Assembly (NCBI GenBank): GCA_027488335.1 | Contig: JAIYBU010000085.1 | Location: forward strand, 1 to 64,000 | Direction of reading: 5' to 3' | Source: Cytophagaceae bacterium | Lineage (GTDB): Bacteria; Bacteroidota; Bacteroidia; Cytophagales; Spirosomataceae | DNA length: 64,000 nt | In this document: positions 21,041 through 30,779 of the stretch, in pieces | Position numbering within the stretch: position 1 is the stretch's first letter | How the letters are laid out: each line of letters opens with the position of its first letter | Made by a program: the position numbers and the translations under genes | Notes under the pieces: model-generated | Databases searched by the model: none | Told to the model about the DNA's origin: nothing | Seen by the model: only the letters and a program-made list of their open reading frames with translations

Positions 21041-22750
21041 CTATTTTTTTGCCATTTCTTCTTCTTTTAAGCTTCTGCGTAAAATCTTACCGACGTTTGT
21101 TTTGGGTAATTCCGTACGGAATTCGATATGTTTCGGACACTTATAGGCCGTTAGATTTTCTTTACAATGTGCCTTTATTTGCTCGGCAGTTAGGCTTTGG
21201 TCTTTCTTCACTACAAAAACCTTTACAGCTTCCGTTGATTTTTCGTCGGCCACGCCAATACATGCCACCTCCAAAACACCTGGGCAAGTTGCCACCACAT
21301 CTTCGATTTCGTTTGGATAAACATTAAAGCCCGAAACTAAAATCATGTCTTTCTTTCTATCCACAATCTTAAAGAAACCATCGGTACTCATTACACCCAC
21401 ATCCCCTGTCTTAAACCAAGATTTTCCTTCACTATCCACAAACGTAACCTTTGCTGTTTCATCTGGACGGTTGTAATATCCTGCCATAACTTGCGGCCCA
21501 TGAGCCACGATTTCGCCAGCTTCGCCAACTTCTGCCCAAGTTTCGTCGTCTTTCAAGATTCTGACCTCAGTACTTGGCCACGGAATTCCGATTGTGCCAA
21601 CTCGGTTTTCGCCAACAAGTGGATTTGACGTAAGTACAGGCGAAGTTTCTGATAACCCATAGCCTTCGGCTGGGAGATTCCCTGTTAATTCTTTCCAACG
21701 ATTAGCCACCACTCCTTGCAGAGCCATTCCACCCGCCGAAGTAATAATCAATTTACTAAAATCAACTTCTCCGATTTTAGGGTGATTTAGTAAGCCATTA
21801 TATAAAGTATTCACACCCGTAAATACGTGCGGAGGATATTTTTTCAAATCTTTGATGAAAGCCTCCAAATCACGAGGATTGGTAATTAGTAAATTCATCG
21901 TACCTGTTTTCAAAGCCGTAAGTGCATTTACCGTCAGAGCATAAATATGGTAAAGCGGCAATGCGGCAACTACAACAGGTTTTTCATCAGTAATCTTATC
22001 GGTCAAAACTCCTTGCCAAACATTGTTGGCTTCGAGATTAGATACGATATTTCGGTGCGTAAGCATTGCTCCTTTCGATACGCCAGTTGTTCCGCCAGTG
22101 TATTGAATAAAAGCTAAATCCGAATTATTCATCGTAGGCTTTGTCCAAGTTTGGTTGGCACCTTTGCTCACGGCATCCATGAAAGACTGTGCCGTAGGTA
22201 AATTAAATGCAGGAACCATTTTCTTGACGCTCTTCACAACAAAATTCACAATCTGTTTTTTCGGAAAGCCAAGCATGTCGCCCAGTTCTGTCACAAAAAT
22301 GTGCTTGATTGACGTATTTCCCAGAATTTTTTCAAGACTCGAAGCAAAGTTTGCTACAATAACAATCGCTTTTGCTCCCGAATCTTTAAACTGATGCTCC
22401 ATTTCTCGTGGCGTGTAAAGTGGATTGGTATTCACAACCGTTAGTCCTGCACGCAATGCACCAAACATAGCCACTGGATATTGCAATACATTGGGCATCT
22501 GAATCGCAATACGGTCGCCTTTTTGCATACCAATACTTTGCAGATACGCAGCAAAATTACGTGAAAGTGTGTCAAGCTGTCCGTAGGTAATTTCTTTGCC
22601 CATACAGGCATAAGCAGCCTTATGACTAAATTTATTGAAGCCGTCTTCCATCAATTCTAAAATCGAAGGATAGGCCTCGGGATTTATTTCATACGGGACA
22701 CCCTTTGGATAATATTTTAGCCAAGGGTAAGTTTCAGTGGTAACAGGCAT
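21041..22750 (-). CDS. fadD: Long-chain fatty-acid-CoA ligase
   Basis: 569 aa; FIQYTGGTTGVSKGAMLTHRN, GYGLSETSPV, WFKTGDVGVM, DRKKDMILVSGFNVYPNEIE. Confidence 0.92.
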   Translation of the reverse strand: MPVTTETYPWLKYYPKGVPYEINPEAYPSILELMEDGFNKFSHKAAYACMGKEITYGQLDTLSRNFAAYLQSIGMQKGDRIAIQMPNVLQYPVAMFGALRAGLTVVNTNPLYTPREMEHQFKDSGAKAIVIVANFASSLEKILGNTSIKHIFVTELGDMLGFPKKQIVNFVVKSVKKMVPAFNLPTAQSFMDAVSKGANQTWTKPTMNNSDLAFIQYTGGTTGVSKGAMLTHRNIVSNLEANNVWQGVLTDKITDEKPVVVAALPLYHIYALTVNALTALKTGTMNLLITNPRDLEAFIKDLKKYPPHVFTGVNTLYNGLLNHPKIGEVDFSKLIITSAGGMALQGVVANRWKELTGNLPAEGYGLSETSPVLTSNPLVGENRVGTIGIPWPSTEVRILKDDETWAEVGEAGEIVAHGPQVMAGYYNRPDETAKVTFVDSEGKSWFKTGDVGVMSTDGFFKIVDRKKDMILVSGFNVYPNEIEDVVATCPGVLEVACIGVADEKSTEAVKVFVVKKDQSLTAEQIKAHCKENLTAYKCPKHIEFRTELPKTNVGKILRRSLKEEEMAKK

Positions 22751-22958
22751 GGTTTTATAGTTTGTTTGTATTTTTCGATGTAAAAATAAGACGTTTTATT
22801 GATTAGAAGGGTTTAGAAAGCAAAAAAATGTCTGATTATCAGAATATTTAACGCCATTCTAATATTAGAAGAGCTTTTTGGCGTAATTTTACCAACCATT
22901 TTGTGAAAATTCGCAAACAACAAGCGTTTTATTTCCATAAGTTAATTGTAGAAATTCC

Positions 22959-23966
22959 TTGAATACTTTTCCAAACGAACATTCGGATATAAAAGTCAGT
23001 GTGATAGTTTTGACTTACAATCACGAAAAATTTATTCGCAAAACTCTCGATTCGATACTTTCGCAACAAGTCAACTTTACATTTGAAGTAATTGTGGGCG
23101 ATGATGCCTCACCCGATTCTACTGCTGACATCATCAGAGAATATCACGCCAACTACCCTGATATCATTGTGCCAATGCTTCACGAGAAAAATCTCGGTGG
23201 ATTTGGTAAAGCTAATACATTGGCCGCTTTGGCCATCGCCAAAGGAAAATACATTGCTCCGATGGATGGCGATGACTATTGGACTTCCGACCAAAAACTT
23301 CAAAAACTGGCTGATTTTTTAGACCAAAATCCTGACTTCGTGGCGTGTTTTCATAATGCCGAAATTATCTTTGATGATGATTCTCACCCCAATCAGTTCG
23401 TCAATGCTCCCGACCAAAAAGAAATCGTTACGGTCGAAGATTTTATTGGTGAAGATGAAGTTTGGTTTATTGCAACTTCGGCGATTTTATTCCGCAATGG
23501 TGTGATTACGCATTACCCGCAATGGTTTCATGAATCAAAAAGTGGTGATATTCCTCGCTATATTTTGTTAGGAAAAGGCGGAACAAAGTTTAAGTACATC
23601 AACGAAGTCATGTCGGTTTACCGAAAAAATCGCAACAGCGGCATGAGTTTTACCGATGGCTATAAAGATGCCGAGTTCTTGCAAAACCGTGTAGGAATGT
23701 ACCGAGGTATTGACCAAGAATTAGATTATAAATTTCATGAAACGCTCAATAAAAATATTGCTCGCTACTACCGCATGATGCTTGATAGTAAACAGTTTGT
23801 GGGTAAATATTTCAAGCAAATGCCTACGGCTATTACATATTTGAGGCTTGCTAAACCAAGCCGCGAGATACAACGAGAGATTATCAGAGAATATATTTTC
23901 CCGAAATGGCTGAGTAATCTGTATAGTTTTTTTGCACTTTTACCACATCGAATTAAGAAAGGATAA
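22959..23966 (+). CDS. Family 2 glycosyltransferase
   Basis: 335 aa; VSVIVLTYNHEKFIRKTLDSILSQ...EVIVGDDASPDST...APMDGDDYW. Confidence 0.88.
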   Translation: MNTFPNEHSDIKVSVIVLTYNHEKFIRKTLDSILSQQVNFTFEVIVGDDASPDSTADIIREYHANYPDIIVPMLHEKNLGGFGKANTLAALAIAKGKYIAPMDGDDYWTSDQKLQKLADFLDQNPDFVACFHNAEIIFDDDSHPNQFVNAPDQKEIVTVEDFIGEDEVWFIATSAILFRNGVITHYPQWFHESKSGDIPRYILLGKGGTKFKYINEVMSVYRKNRNSGMSFTDGYKDAEFLQNRVGMYRGIDQELDYKFHETLNKNIARYYRMMLDSKQFVGKYFKQMPTAITYLRLAKPSREIQREIIREYIFPKWLSNLYSFFALLPHRIKKG

Positions 23967-24088
23967 GGTCTGCACCGAAGGTTATGCACCCCAGGTCTGA
24001 CCTTATATATTTGTAAATCTAAATAACCGCAAGTTCAACGCCTTATTGTCAGACTGGGGTGCGTAACTATGCGGTACAGACAATAAGA
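23963..24088. repeat. Inverted pair of ~44-bp REP-like hairpin units between glycosyltransferase genes
   Basis: Unit 1 ataaggtctgcaccgaaggttatgcaccccaggtctgaccttat; reverse complement of unit 2 cttattgtctgtaccgcatagttacgcaccccagtctgacaataag. Confidence 0.75.
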
Positions 24089-24090
24089 GT

Positions 24091-24918
24091 ATGCCACCAA
24101 AAGTAAGTGTTTGTATTCCGACTTATAATCACGAGCAATATATTCGTCAAACCCTTGATGGGGCTTTGATGCAGCAAACCGATTTTGAGATTGAAATCGT
24201 CATCGGGGATGATGCTTCGACAGATAATAATCAACAAATTATTCAAGAATATGTGGATAAGTACCCAAATATCTTTCAAGCATTTTTGCACAAAGAAAAT
24301 CAAGGGCCAAAAGAACCCAAAGAGTTTGGTGGTAGAAACAATGTATTAGGACTTTTGAAAGCCTGTAAGGGAGACTATGTAGCCCTTTGTGAAGGTGACG
24401 ATTATTGGACTGACCCTCTGAAACTACAAAAACAAGTAGATTTCATGGAAGCAAACTCAGATTATGCCATTTGTCACCACAACATGCGAGTAATTTATGA
24501 AGATGGTTCGCCTGAGCATTTCTTCAATGACGCAAATCAAAAAACCGAATCAAGCATTGTGGATATTTTGGAAGACCGTTGGTTTATTGCCACCGCATCT
24601 ACACTTTACCGAAATATTTTCCGTGAACAAGACTTTGTAGAATGGCACAGCCGAGCCGCAGCGGGCGATTGGGCTTTGGTTATTCAACTGGCCGCAACGG
24701 GCAAAATTCACTATATAAACGAAACAATGGGTGTTTACCGCAAACACAGTGGTGGATTGAGCAATGTACAATCTTCCACCAATTTGTATTTTCTACGAAA
24801 TCGCCAACAAATGTTTACTGACATTAACGAATGGTTGGCTTTTAAGTACGATAACACGATTCAACAAACGCTGGTATCATACGATAAACAAATTCAAGCA
24901 ATTGAAGCGAATATTTAG
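24091..24918 (+). CDS. Family 2 glycosyltransferase
   Basis: 275 aa; VSVCIPTYNHEQYIRQTLDGALMQ...IVIGDDASTDN...ALCEGDDYWTDP; paralogous to the preceding gene. Confidence 0.88.
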   Translation: MPPKVSVCIPTYNHEQYIRQTLDGALMQQTDFEIEIVIGDDASTDNNQQIIQEYVDKYPNIFQAFLHKENQGPKEPKEFGGRNNVLGLLKACKGDYVALCEGDDYWTDPLKLQKQVDFMEANSDYAICHHNMRVIYEDGSPEHFFNDANQKTESSIVDILEDRWFIATASTLYRNIFREQDFVEWHSRAAAGDWALVIQLAATGKIHYINETMGVYRKHSGGLSNVQSSTNLYFLRNRQQMFTDINEWLAFKYDNTIQQTLVSYDKQIQAIEANI

Positions 24919-24970
24919 TAATTTTACAAAAATTTGATTTTTCACCTCTCCGCTGGGGGATTGGAATTTT

Positions 24971-25888
24971 ATGAAAATAGCAATAGTTACACCACTTTTT
25001 AATGATTGGGATTGCCTTTACAGACTCGTTGAAGACATTCGTAAGGTGCTTTCACCAACGCAATTTGCCGATTATCGAATTGTGGTTGTAAACGATTGCT
25101 CAAGTTTGGAAGTGGATGCTGCTAAATTAGCTGGCCACCCCATTGAGATTATTCACCTCAACAAAAACCTCGGTCATCAGAAATCTATTGCTATTGGGGT
25201 TTCTTACCTAAATAAAAATTCAGAGCAAGATTTGTTAGTGGTTATGGATGTTGATGGCGAAGATAAGCCCGAACATTTACCAATTTTATTGGAAGAAGCC
25301 ATCAAAGGTAAAGCTAATGAGATAGTTTTTGCCCGCCGAACCAAACGAAAAGAGAGTTTTTTCTTCAAAATCTTCTATAAAATCTATAAATATATTTTTG
25401 TTTTCTTAACAGGAAAAGTAATCAACTTTGGTAATTATTCGGTCATCCCGAAAAGTTTACTCGATAAAGTAGCTCATATATCTGATATTTGGAATCATTA
25501 CCCTGGGGGTGTAATTCGTTCAAGATTATTATATAAGTCAGTTGGTTTAGAACGTGGCGAAAGATACATGGGTAAATCAAAAATGAATTATACTTCGCTG
25601 GTGATTCATGGCTTGAGTGCCGTAGCCGTTTATGTCGATACCGTTTCGGTAAGATTACTCATTGCAGTTTCTTTGCTTATTCTGACCGCCATTTTTGGTA
25701 TTTCTTTGGTTTTTGTTTTCGATTATCATATTCCCATTTGGGGTTTACTTCTATTTTTTGGGATATTGAGCCAAGCCTTTCTTAGCACCCTGATATTAGT
25801 TTTTACGGTTCTTTCTTACCGAGTAAACTTCAATTTTCTTCCTGCGGTACACTTTCAAGATTATATCCAGACCGTTGAGCAACTATAA
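24971..25888 (+). CDS. Family 2 glycosyltransferase with C-terminal TM helices (polyprenyl-phosphate glycosyltransferase-like)
   Basis: 305 aa; VVVNDCSSLEVDA, VVMDVDGEDKPEHLP, two C-terminal hydrophobic helices. Confidence 0.82.
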   Translation: MKIAIVTPLFNDWDCLYRLVEDIRKVLSPTQFADYRIVVVNDCSSLEVDAAKLAGHPIEIIHLNKNLGHQKSIAIGVSYLNKNSEQDLLVVMDVDGEDKPEHLPILLEEAIKGKANEIVFARRTKRKESFFFKIFYKIYKYIFVFLTGKVINFGNYSVIPKSLLDKVAHISDIWNHYPGGVIRSRLLYKSVGLERGERYMGKSKMNYTSLVIHGLSAVAVYVDTVSVRLLIAVSLLILTAIFGISLVFVFDYHIPIWGLLLFFGILSQAFLSTLILVFTVLSYRVNFNFLPAVHFQDYIQTVEQL

Positions 25889-25911
25889 AAATCCAATTTC
25901 AATTTCCGAGC

Positions 25912-27723
25912 ATGAATAAAAAACTCATCACATATTTGTTGATACTTCTGCCAATTATTGGCTTTTATGTATTCGTTTTTCATAATGCCTTCAATATTGG
26001 TTGGAATGACGACTGGCATGGAATCGAAGGTTTTTTGGCAAGTTGGATGCAACAAGAGACATTTTCTGAAAAAATTACTTTGTTGTTTTCGCAAATGTGC
26101 GAACACCGAATCTTATATGTTCGACTCAGCACACTCCTTTGCTATACCCTTTTTGGCGAAGTAAACTACAAAGTTTTGATGCTCATGGGAGTTTCGTATT
26201 TGCTTATACTACCTTTTGTTTTTTACCGACTTTTGCGTGAAATCAATCTAAAATTAGCTTACCTTATTCCGATTGTTTTTATCATTTTCAACACCCAGCC
26301 CATCGAAAATATTTTTTGGGCGATAACTTCACTTCAACCCAATACTGTAGTTATTTTTGGACTTTGGGGTTTTTCTCTTTTGTTGTTTTATAAGCAATCA
26401 TGGGCGTTTTACTTAGCAAACACCTTATTTTTCGTAGCTATGTTTACGAACGGTAATGGAATGTTTTCTTTCATTGCAGCTATTCCTTTAGTTTTATATA
26501 CCCGCACACGAAGCGAGAAATTTCAGTTTCTTGCTTTTTCTACTTTTTCGTTTTTACTCTATTTCTTTGATTTCAAAAAACCAGGTATCCGCCCCGATGT
26601 GAAGATAAATTTCACCCAATATCCACATATTATTGTAGGAGATATTTTTGCATTTTTCGGCTCACCGATTGACAGTACTGTTCAATTTTACAGCACAAAT
26701 CTTAAATTTGCCGTTGCCATTACAGCAGGGGTTTTGATGCTTGGTTGGGTTTTATACATACTTTTTAGCTTTCTCTATTTTTGGTATCTAACTAATTATA
26801 AATCACTTGCAACAGAAAAGACAAGTGCATTGTACCAAACTATCTTAAAGTACCCAAAATTCAACCTTTACCTACTGGCAGCTTTCATATTTGTGGGTTT
26901 GAGCGGTGCCGCTTTTGCAGCTTCTCGTGCCAGCCAAGGACTCGAGCAAGCTTTTGCGAGTCGCTACAAAACAGTTTCGCTGATTTTGTTTGTGGTGGTT
27001 TATTTGAGCTTCTATAATATTGTTCAAGCTAAAAACTGGAAAAAGTATTTACAGATTTCGATAATTGTTACGATTCTATTTAGTGCCTTTTCGTATTACG
27101 AAAGTTGGGACGATGTAGAAAACCGTCGAAAATTTTTCGGAACAACCATTTTAAACTGGAAAAACAACGGACGCTATTATTATTACGCCTTCGATAATTC
27201 CAGAAATCCCGACGACCACGCTCCTATAAACACTTATCAACGACTACCGATTCCGCCGTATAACTATGCAGGTTTCGTGCATGGCGTGATGAAATATGTC
27301 AACGACATTTTGTGGATAAGTCGTGTACATTTCAAAAACTACACACCGCCTGCCGAAATTGATGAGTTAAATCAATCCTTATACAAGAATCCAGTTGCCA
27401 CAAATTCGGGGGAGGTTGTTAAAATCAAGGAAGAGAAGAACCTTTTCCACATAGAAATCAACAATGTGTTTATACATGCCAATCGCAGATACGATGGATA
27501 TTATGCCATTTTTAGCAATAACACCAATCGTTTGGCATTTTATCTCGAAACACAAGCCAATAAATTCTCAACATTTTTGAGTACGCAACGCTACTACAAT
27601 AATCATATAGACATGATTGTAGCGAAACCCGATTTACCGATTGGAAGTTTCAATATGCAAATCGGTAAACTCGAAAATGGTCAGTTTAAAGTCATAAAAG
27701 AAGAAGCTATTGAAATAAAATAA
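25912..27723 (+). CDS. Multi-pass membrane protein of the glycan cluster
   Basis: 603 aa, many hydrophobic helices then a soluble C-terminal region; co-directional with flanking glycosyltransferases. Confidence 0.65.
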   Translation: MNKKLITYLLILLPIIGFYVFVFHNAFNIGWNDDWHGIEGFLASWMQQETFSEKITLLFSQMCEHRILYVRLSTLLCYTLFGEVNYKVLMLMGVSYLLILPFVFYRLLREINLKLAYLIPIVFIIFNTQPIENIFWAITSLQPNTVVIFGLWGFSLLLFYKQSWAFYLANTLFFVAMFTNGNGMFSFIAAIPLVLYTRTRSEKFQFLAFSTFSFLLYFFDFKKPGIRPDVKINFTQYPHIIVGDIFAFFGSPIDSTVQFYSTNLKFAVAITAGVLMLGWVLYILFSFLYFWYLTNYKSLATEKTSALYQTILKYPKFNLYLLAAFIFVGLSGAAFAASRASQGLEQAFASRYKTVSLILFVVVYLSFYNIVQAKNWKKYLQISIIVTILFSAFSYYESWDDVENRRKFFGTTILNWKNNGRYYYYAFDNSRNPDDHAPINTYQRLPIPPYNYAGFVHGVMKYVNDILWISRVHFKNYTPPAEIDELNQSLYKNPVATNSGEVVKIKEEKNLFHIEINNVFIHANRRYDGYYAIFSNNTNRLAFYLETQANKFSTFLSTQRYYNNHIDMIVAKPDLPIGSFNMQIGKLENGQFKVIKEEAIEIK

Positions 27724-27777
27724 GTCAAAAGTATAAAAATTTATAAAATATTATCCCCTTTTAGGGGTTAGGGGTTT

Positions 27778-29106
27778 ATGGAAAAACTAACAATTATCGG
27801 TGGCGGAATGACGGGCCTTGCAGCGGCCTATATCGCAGCCAAACAAGGCGTGAAAGTAACAGTAGTTGAAGGAAGCGATAAATTCGGTGGGCTTCTCAAT
27901 ACGTTTGAAATAGGTGGAAACCAACTCGAACACTATTATCACCACTTTTTCACGCAAGATGCCGAGCTGCGTTGGTTACTCGAAGACCTCAAAATATCAG
28001 ATAAAGCCTTCTACAAAAAAACCACGATGGGGGTTTTTCGTAATGGTAAAATCTATGATTTTAATTCACCGATTGATTTATTGAAATTCAAGCCCGTAGG
28101 TTTAATCGGCAAAGTTCGTTTCGGTCTGACAAGCCTTTTCTTAGGTAAAATGGCCAAATGGCGTGAAAACGAAGGAATTCCGACACTTGATTGGTTTTAT
28201 CGTTGGGCTGGCCGTGATATTACCGATGCACTTTGGAAACCAATGCTCAATATAAAGTTTGGGCCGTATGCCAATAAAGTTCCGTTGGCTTGGATGATTG
28301 GCCGAATGGCACAACGCCTAAATTCTCGCAAGGGTGGCGACGAACGCCTCGGTTATATCAACGGTAGTTGGAAAATTTTGATGGATACGCTAATTTCTCG
28401 TTTAGAGCAAATGGGCGTAGAATTAATCAAGAACGAACCAATCGAAGAGTTTAAGATAGCAAATGGAAAGGTAGAAGGCATTATTACCAAAAACATGACC
28501 ATTGATGGTGGAAAGTTTCTTTTAACAATTCCGTCGCTGTATTTCGATAAAATCAAAAATTGCCCACTCGATGCCAATGGCGTTGAATATTTCGGAGCAG
28601 TTTGTACGATTTTAGAATTGAAAAAATCGTTTAGCCATATTTATTGGATGAACGTTGCCGACGAAGGTTATCCTTTCGGTGGAGTTATCGAACACACGAA
28701 CTTCATTCCGAAAGAAGAATACAACGGCTCGCACATTGTGTATCTTTCTCGTTATTTTGCCATGAGCGAATCTTTGGCAACCATGACCGAAGATGAAATC
28801 AAAGCAGTGATGATTCCGCCATTGAAGAAAATCAACCCTGAGTTTTCGGAAGATTGGATTAAAAATGTTTTTGTTTTCAAAACCAATACAGCCGCAACGG
28901 TCTGCGATTTGAATTTCTCTGAAAAAGTAACTAATTGCAAAACCGCTACCGAAAATCTTTACTTAGCAAATATGGTGCATATTTATCCCGACGAACGCAG
29001 CACCAACAACTCAATCAGGGTTGCTGCCGAAGCCTGCAAAGCAATGGGAATAAATGCAGATTCAGTACCTTACGGAGCTTCTCTTTCGGGTCAAATTGGA
29101 TTTTAA
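27778..29106 (+). CDS. FAD/NAD(P)-dependent oxidoreductase (protoporphyrinogen-oxidase/UDP-galactopyranose-mutase-like fold)
   Basis: 442 aa; LTIIGGGMTGLAAAYIAAKQGVKVTVVEGSDKFGGLLNTFEIGG FAD-binding motif. Confidence 0.8.
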   Translation: MEKLTIIGGGMTGLAAAYIAAKQGVKVTVVEGSDKFGGLLNTFEIGGNQLEHYYHHFFTQDAELRWLLEDLKISDKAFYKKTTMGVFRNGKIYDFNSPIDLLKFKPVGLIGKVRFGLTSLFLGKMAKWRENEGIPTLDWFYRWAGRDITDALWKPMLNIKFGPYANKVPLAWMIGRMAQRLNSRKGGDERLGYINGSWKILMDTLISRLEQMGVELIKNEPIEEFKIANGKVEGIITKNMTIDGGKFLLTIPSLYFDKIKNCPLDANGVEYFGAVCTILELKKSFSHIYWMNVADEGYPFGGVIEHTNFIPKEEYNGSHIVYLSRYFAMSESLATMTEDEIKAVMIPPLKKINPEFSEDWIKNVFVFKTNTAATVCDLNFSEKVTNCKTATENLYLANMVHIYPDERSTNNSIRVAAEACKAMGINADSVPYGASLSGQIGF

Positions 29107-29198
29107 TGATTTTTTGAAAAATAGTTAAATAATTTTTCAATTATAAAACTTTTCATATAATGTTGGCGTTTACCTATCATACGCATTGAAAAGTTGCA

Positions 29199-29232
29199 AA
29201 GTCTTGTCTGTCACTCAGGCAAGACTTTTTTG
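29199..29232 (+). terminator. Rho-independent terminator
   Basis: aagtcttgtctg-tcact-caggcaagactttttt. Confidence 0.8.
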
Positions 29233-29351
29233 TTTTCTTGCCCTTTTATGCTTCAAAAAATATATCTTTGTAACTAAAAGTTTTTACTCATCAAAACTGA
29301 AGACTCGTTGACTTTAAACAACTAACGAACTTCGACCTACTTTACACACCA

Positions 29352-30299
29352 ATGATTTCGATTGTTATCCCGATTTATAACGAAGAAGAAAACCTACAAA
29401 ATCTTTATACTCGCCTGACCAATGCTGCTCCATCTTGGAAAGAAGATTACGAAATTGTCTTGATTGATGATGGCTCACGTGATAGCTCGTTGACGATGAT
29501 GCGAGTAATGGCGGAAAAAGATTCGCACGTGCGGGTTATTAAACTTTCGAGAAATTTTGGTCATCAACCAGCTATTTCTGCAGGAATTCAAGAAGCCAAA
29601 GGCGATGCAATTATTATCATGGATGGCGATTTGCAAGACCCTCCTGAAGAATTACACCGTTTTCTGGATAAATGGCGTGAAGGCTATGAGGTTGTTTATG
29701 CGGTAAGAACAAAACGTAAAGAAGGTTTCTTCAAGAAATTGGCCTATTCGAGTTTTTATAGAATCATGGCTGCCATTTCAGATATTGAAATTCCACTTGA
29801 TTCAGGCGATTTCTGTGTCATGGATAGAAAAGTAGTAAATGTGCTGGTGCATGATATGCCCGAACAAATACGCTTTATTCGTGGTATGCGTGCGTATGCA
29901 GGTTTCAAGCAAATAGGAGTAACGTATGAGCGTGCCGAGCGTGCCGCTGGCGAAGTCAAATATACTTTCAAAAAATTAGTACAATTGGCTCTTGATGGGC
30001 TTTTCGGATTTTCGAGTTTCCCGCTTAGACTTTCTACGTATCTGGGTATTTCTATTGCCATTCCTTCCCTTATTATTGGTGTTTTCTTTTTGGTTCACCG
30101 TCTTTTCGGATTCAAAGTATTTGGACATACGCCCGAAGAAACCCCAGGCTTAGCTTCATTGGCCGTTGGAATGTTTTTCTTGGGCGGAGTAATGCTAACG
30201 ATGCTCGGAATTATTGGCGAATATATCAGCCGAATTTATATTGAAGTCAAAAAACGTCCGTTTTTTGTCATTGACGAGATTATTGAGAAGAAAAAATAG
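29352..30299 (+). CDS. DPM1/GtrB-like family 2 glycosyltransferase
   Basis: 315 aa; ISIVIPIYNEEENL, VLIDDGSRDSS, IIMDGDLQDPPE, two C-terminal TM segments, GIIGEYISRIYIEVKKRPFFVI. Confidence 0.9.
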   Translation: MISIVIPIYNEEENLQNLYTRLTNAAPSWKEDYEIVLIDDGSRDSSLTMMRVMAEKDSHVRVIKLSRNFGHQPAISAGIQEAKGDAIIIMDGDLQDPPEELHRFLDKWREGYEVVYAVRTKRKEGFFKKLAYSSFYRIMAAISDIEIPLDSGDFCVMDRKVVNVLVHDMPEQIRFIRGMRAYAGFKQIGVTYERAERAAGEVKYTFKKLVQLALDGLFGFSSFPLRLSTYLGISIAIPSLIIGVFFLVHRLFGFKVFGHTPEETPGLASLAVGMFFLGGVMLTMLGIIGEYISRIYIEVKKRPFFVIDEIIEKKK

Positions 30300-30358
30300 T
30301 TTTCTTTCATTGGTTCAGACAATTTCCTTGATGCTCCGCTCAACCACTGAAAAAACTA

Positions 30359-30616
30359 TTAAAGTGATGTTTTTCTGTATTTAAACTTGAAAAACAAAAT
30401 CACTAACGAAAGAATCAACGTGAAGGCATTTGCTGCAATCACAGGAAAAGCGTTTGCTTTAATTCCGTAAACCAACCACATCAATACTCCAGTAGTAAAA
30501 ATCAAAAACATGGCCAGCGATACATCTTTGGCTGATTTGGTTTTATAGATTTGTAACACTTGAGGAACAAAGGCAATCGTGGTCAGAATACCTGCTACAT
30601 AACCGAGGGTTTCCAT
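30359..30616 (-). CDS. SemiSWEET family sugar transporter
   Basis: 85 aa, three TM helices: GYVAGILTTIAFVPQVLQIYKTKSAKDVSLAMFLIFTTGVLMWLVYGI. Confidence 0.88.
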   Translation of the reverse strand: METLGYVAGILTTIAFVPQVLQIYKTKSAKDVSLAMFLIFTTGVLMWLVYGIKANAFPVIAANAFTLILSLVILFFKFKYRKTSL

Positions 30617-30726
30617 TGTATTAAAATATTTGTTTCTACAAAAATAACGGAAAAATTATATAAATCAGTTCAAAAACGCCAATAATCACAGATAAAACTT
30701 TAAAAAGTACAATATTAACAAAAATA

Positions 30727-30759
30727 AAAGCCCCATAATCTCGAAAATTATGGGGCTTT
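30727..30759 (-). terminator. Rho-independent terminator for fabI
   Basis: aaagccccataat-ctcgaaa-attatggggcttt. Confidence 0.75.
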
Positions 30760-30779
30760 ATTATGAAATTATTCTTGGG

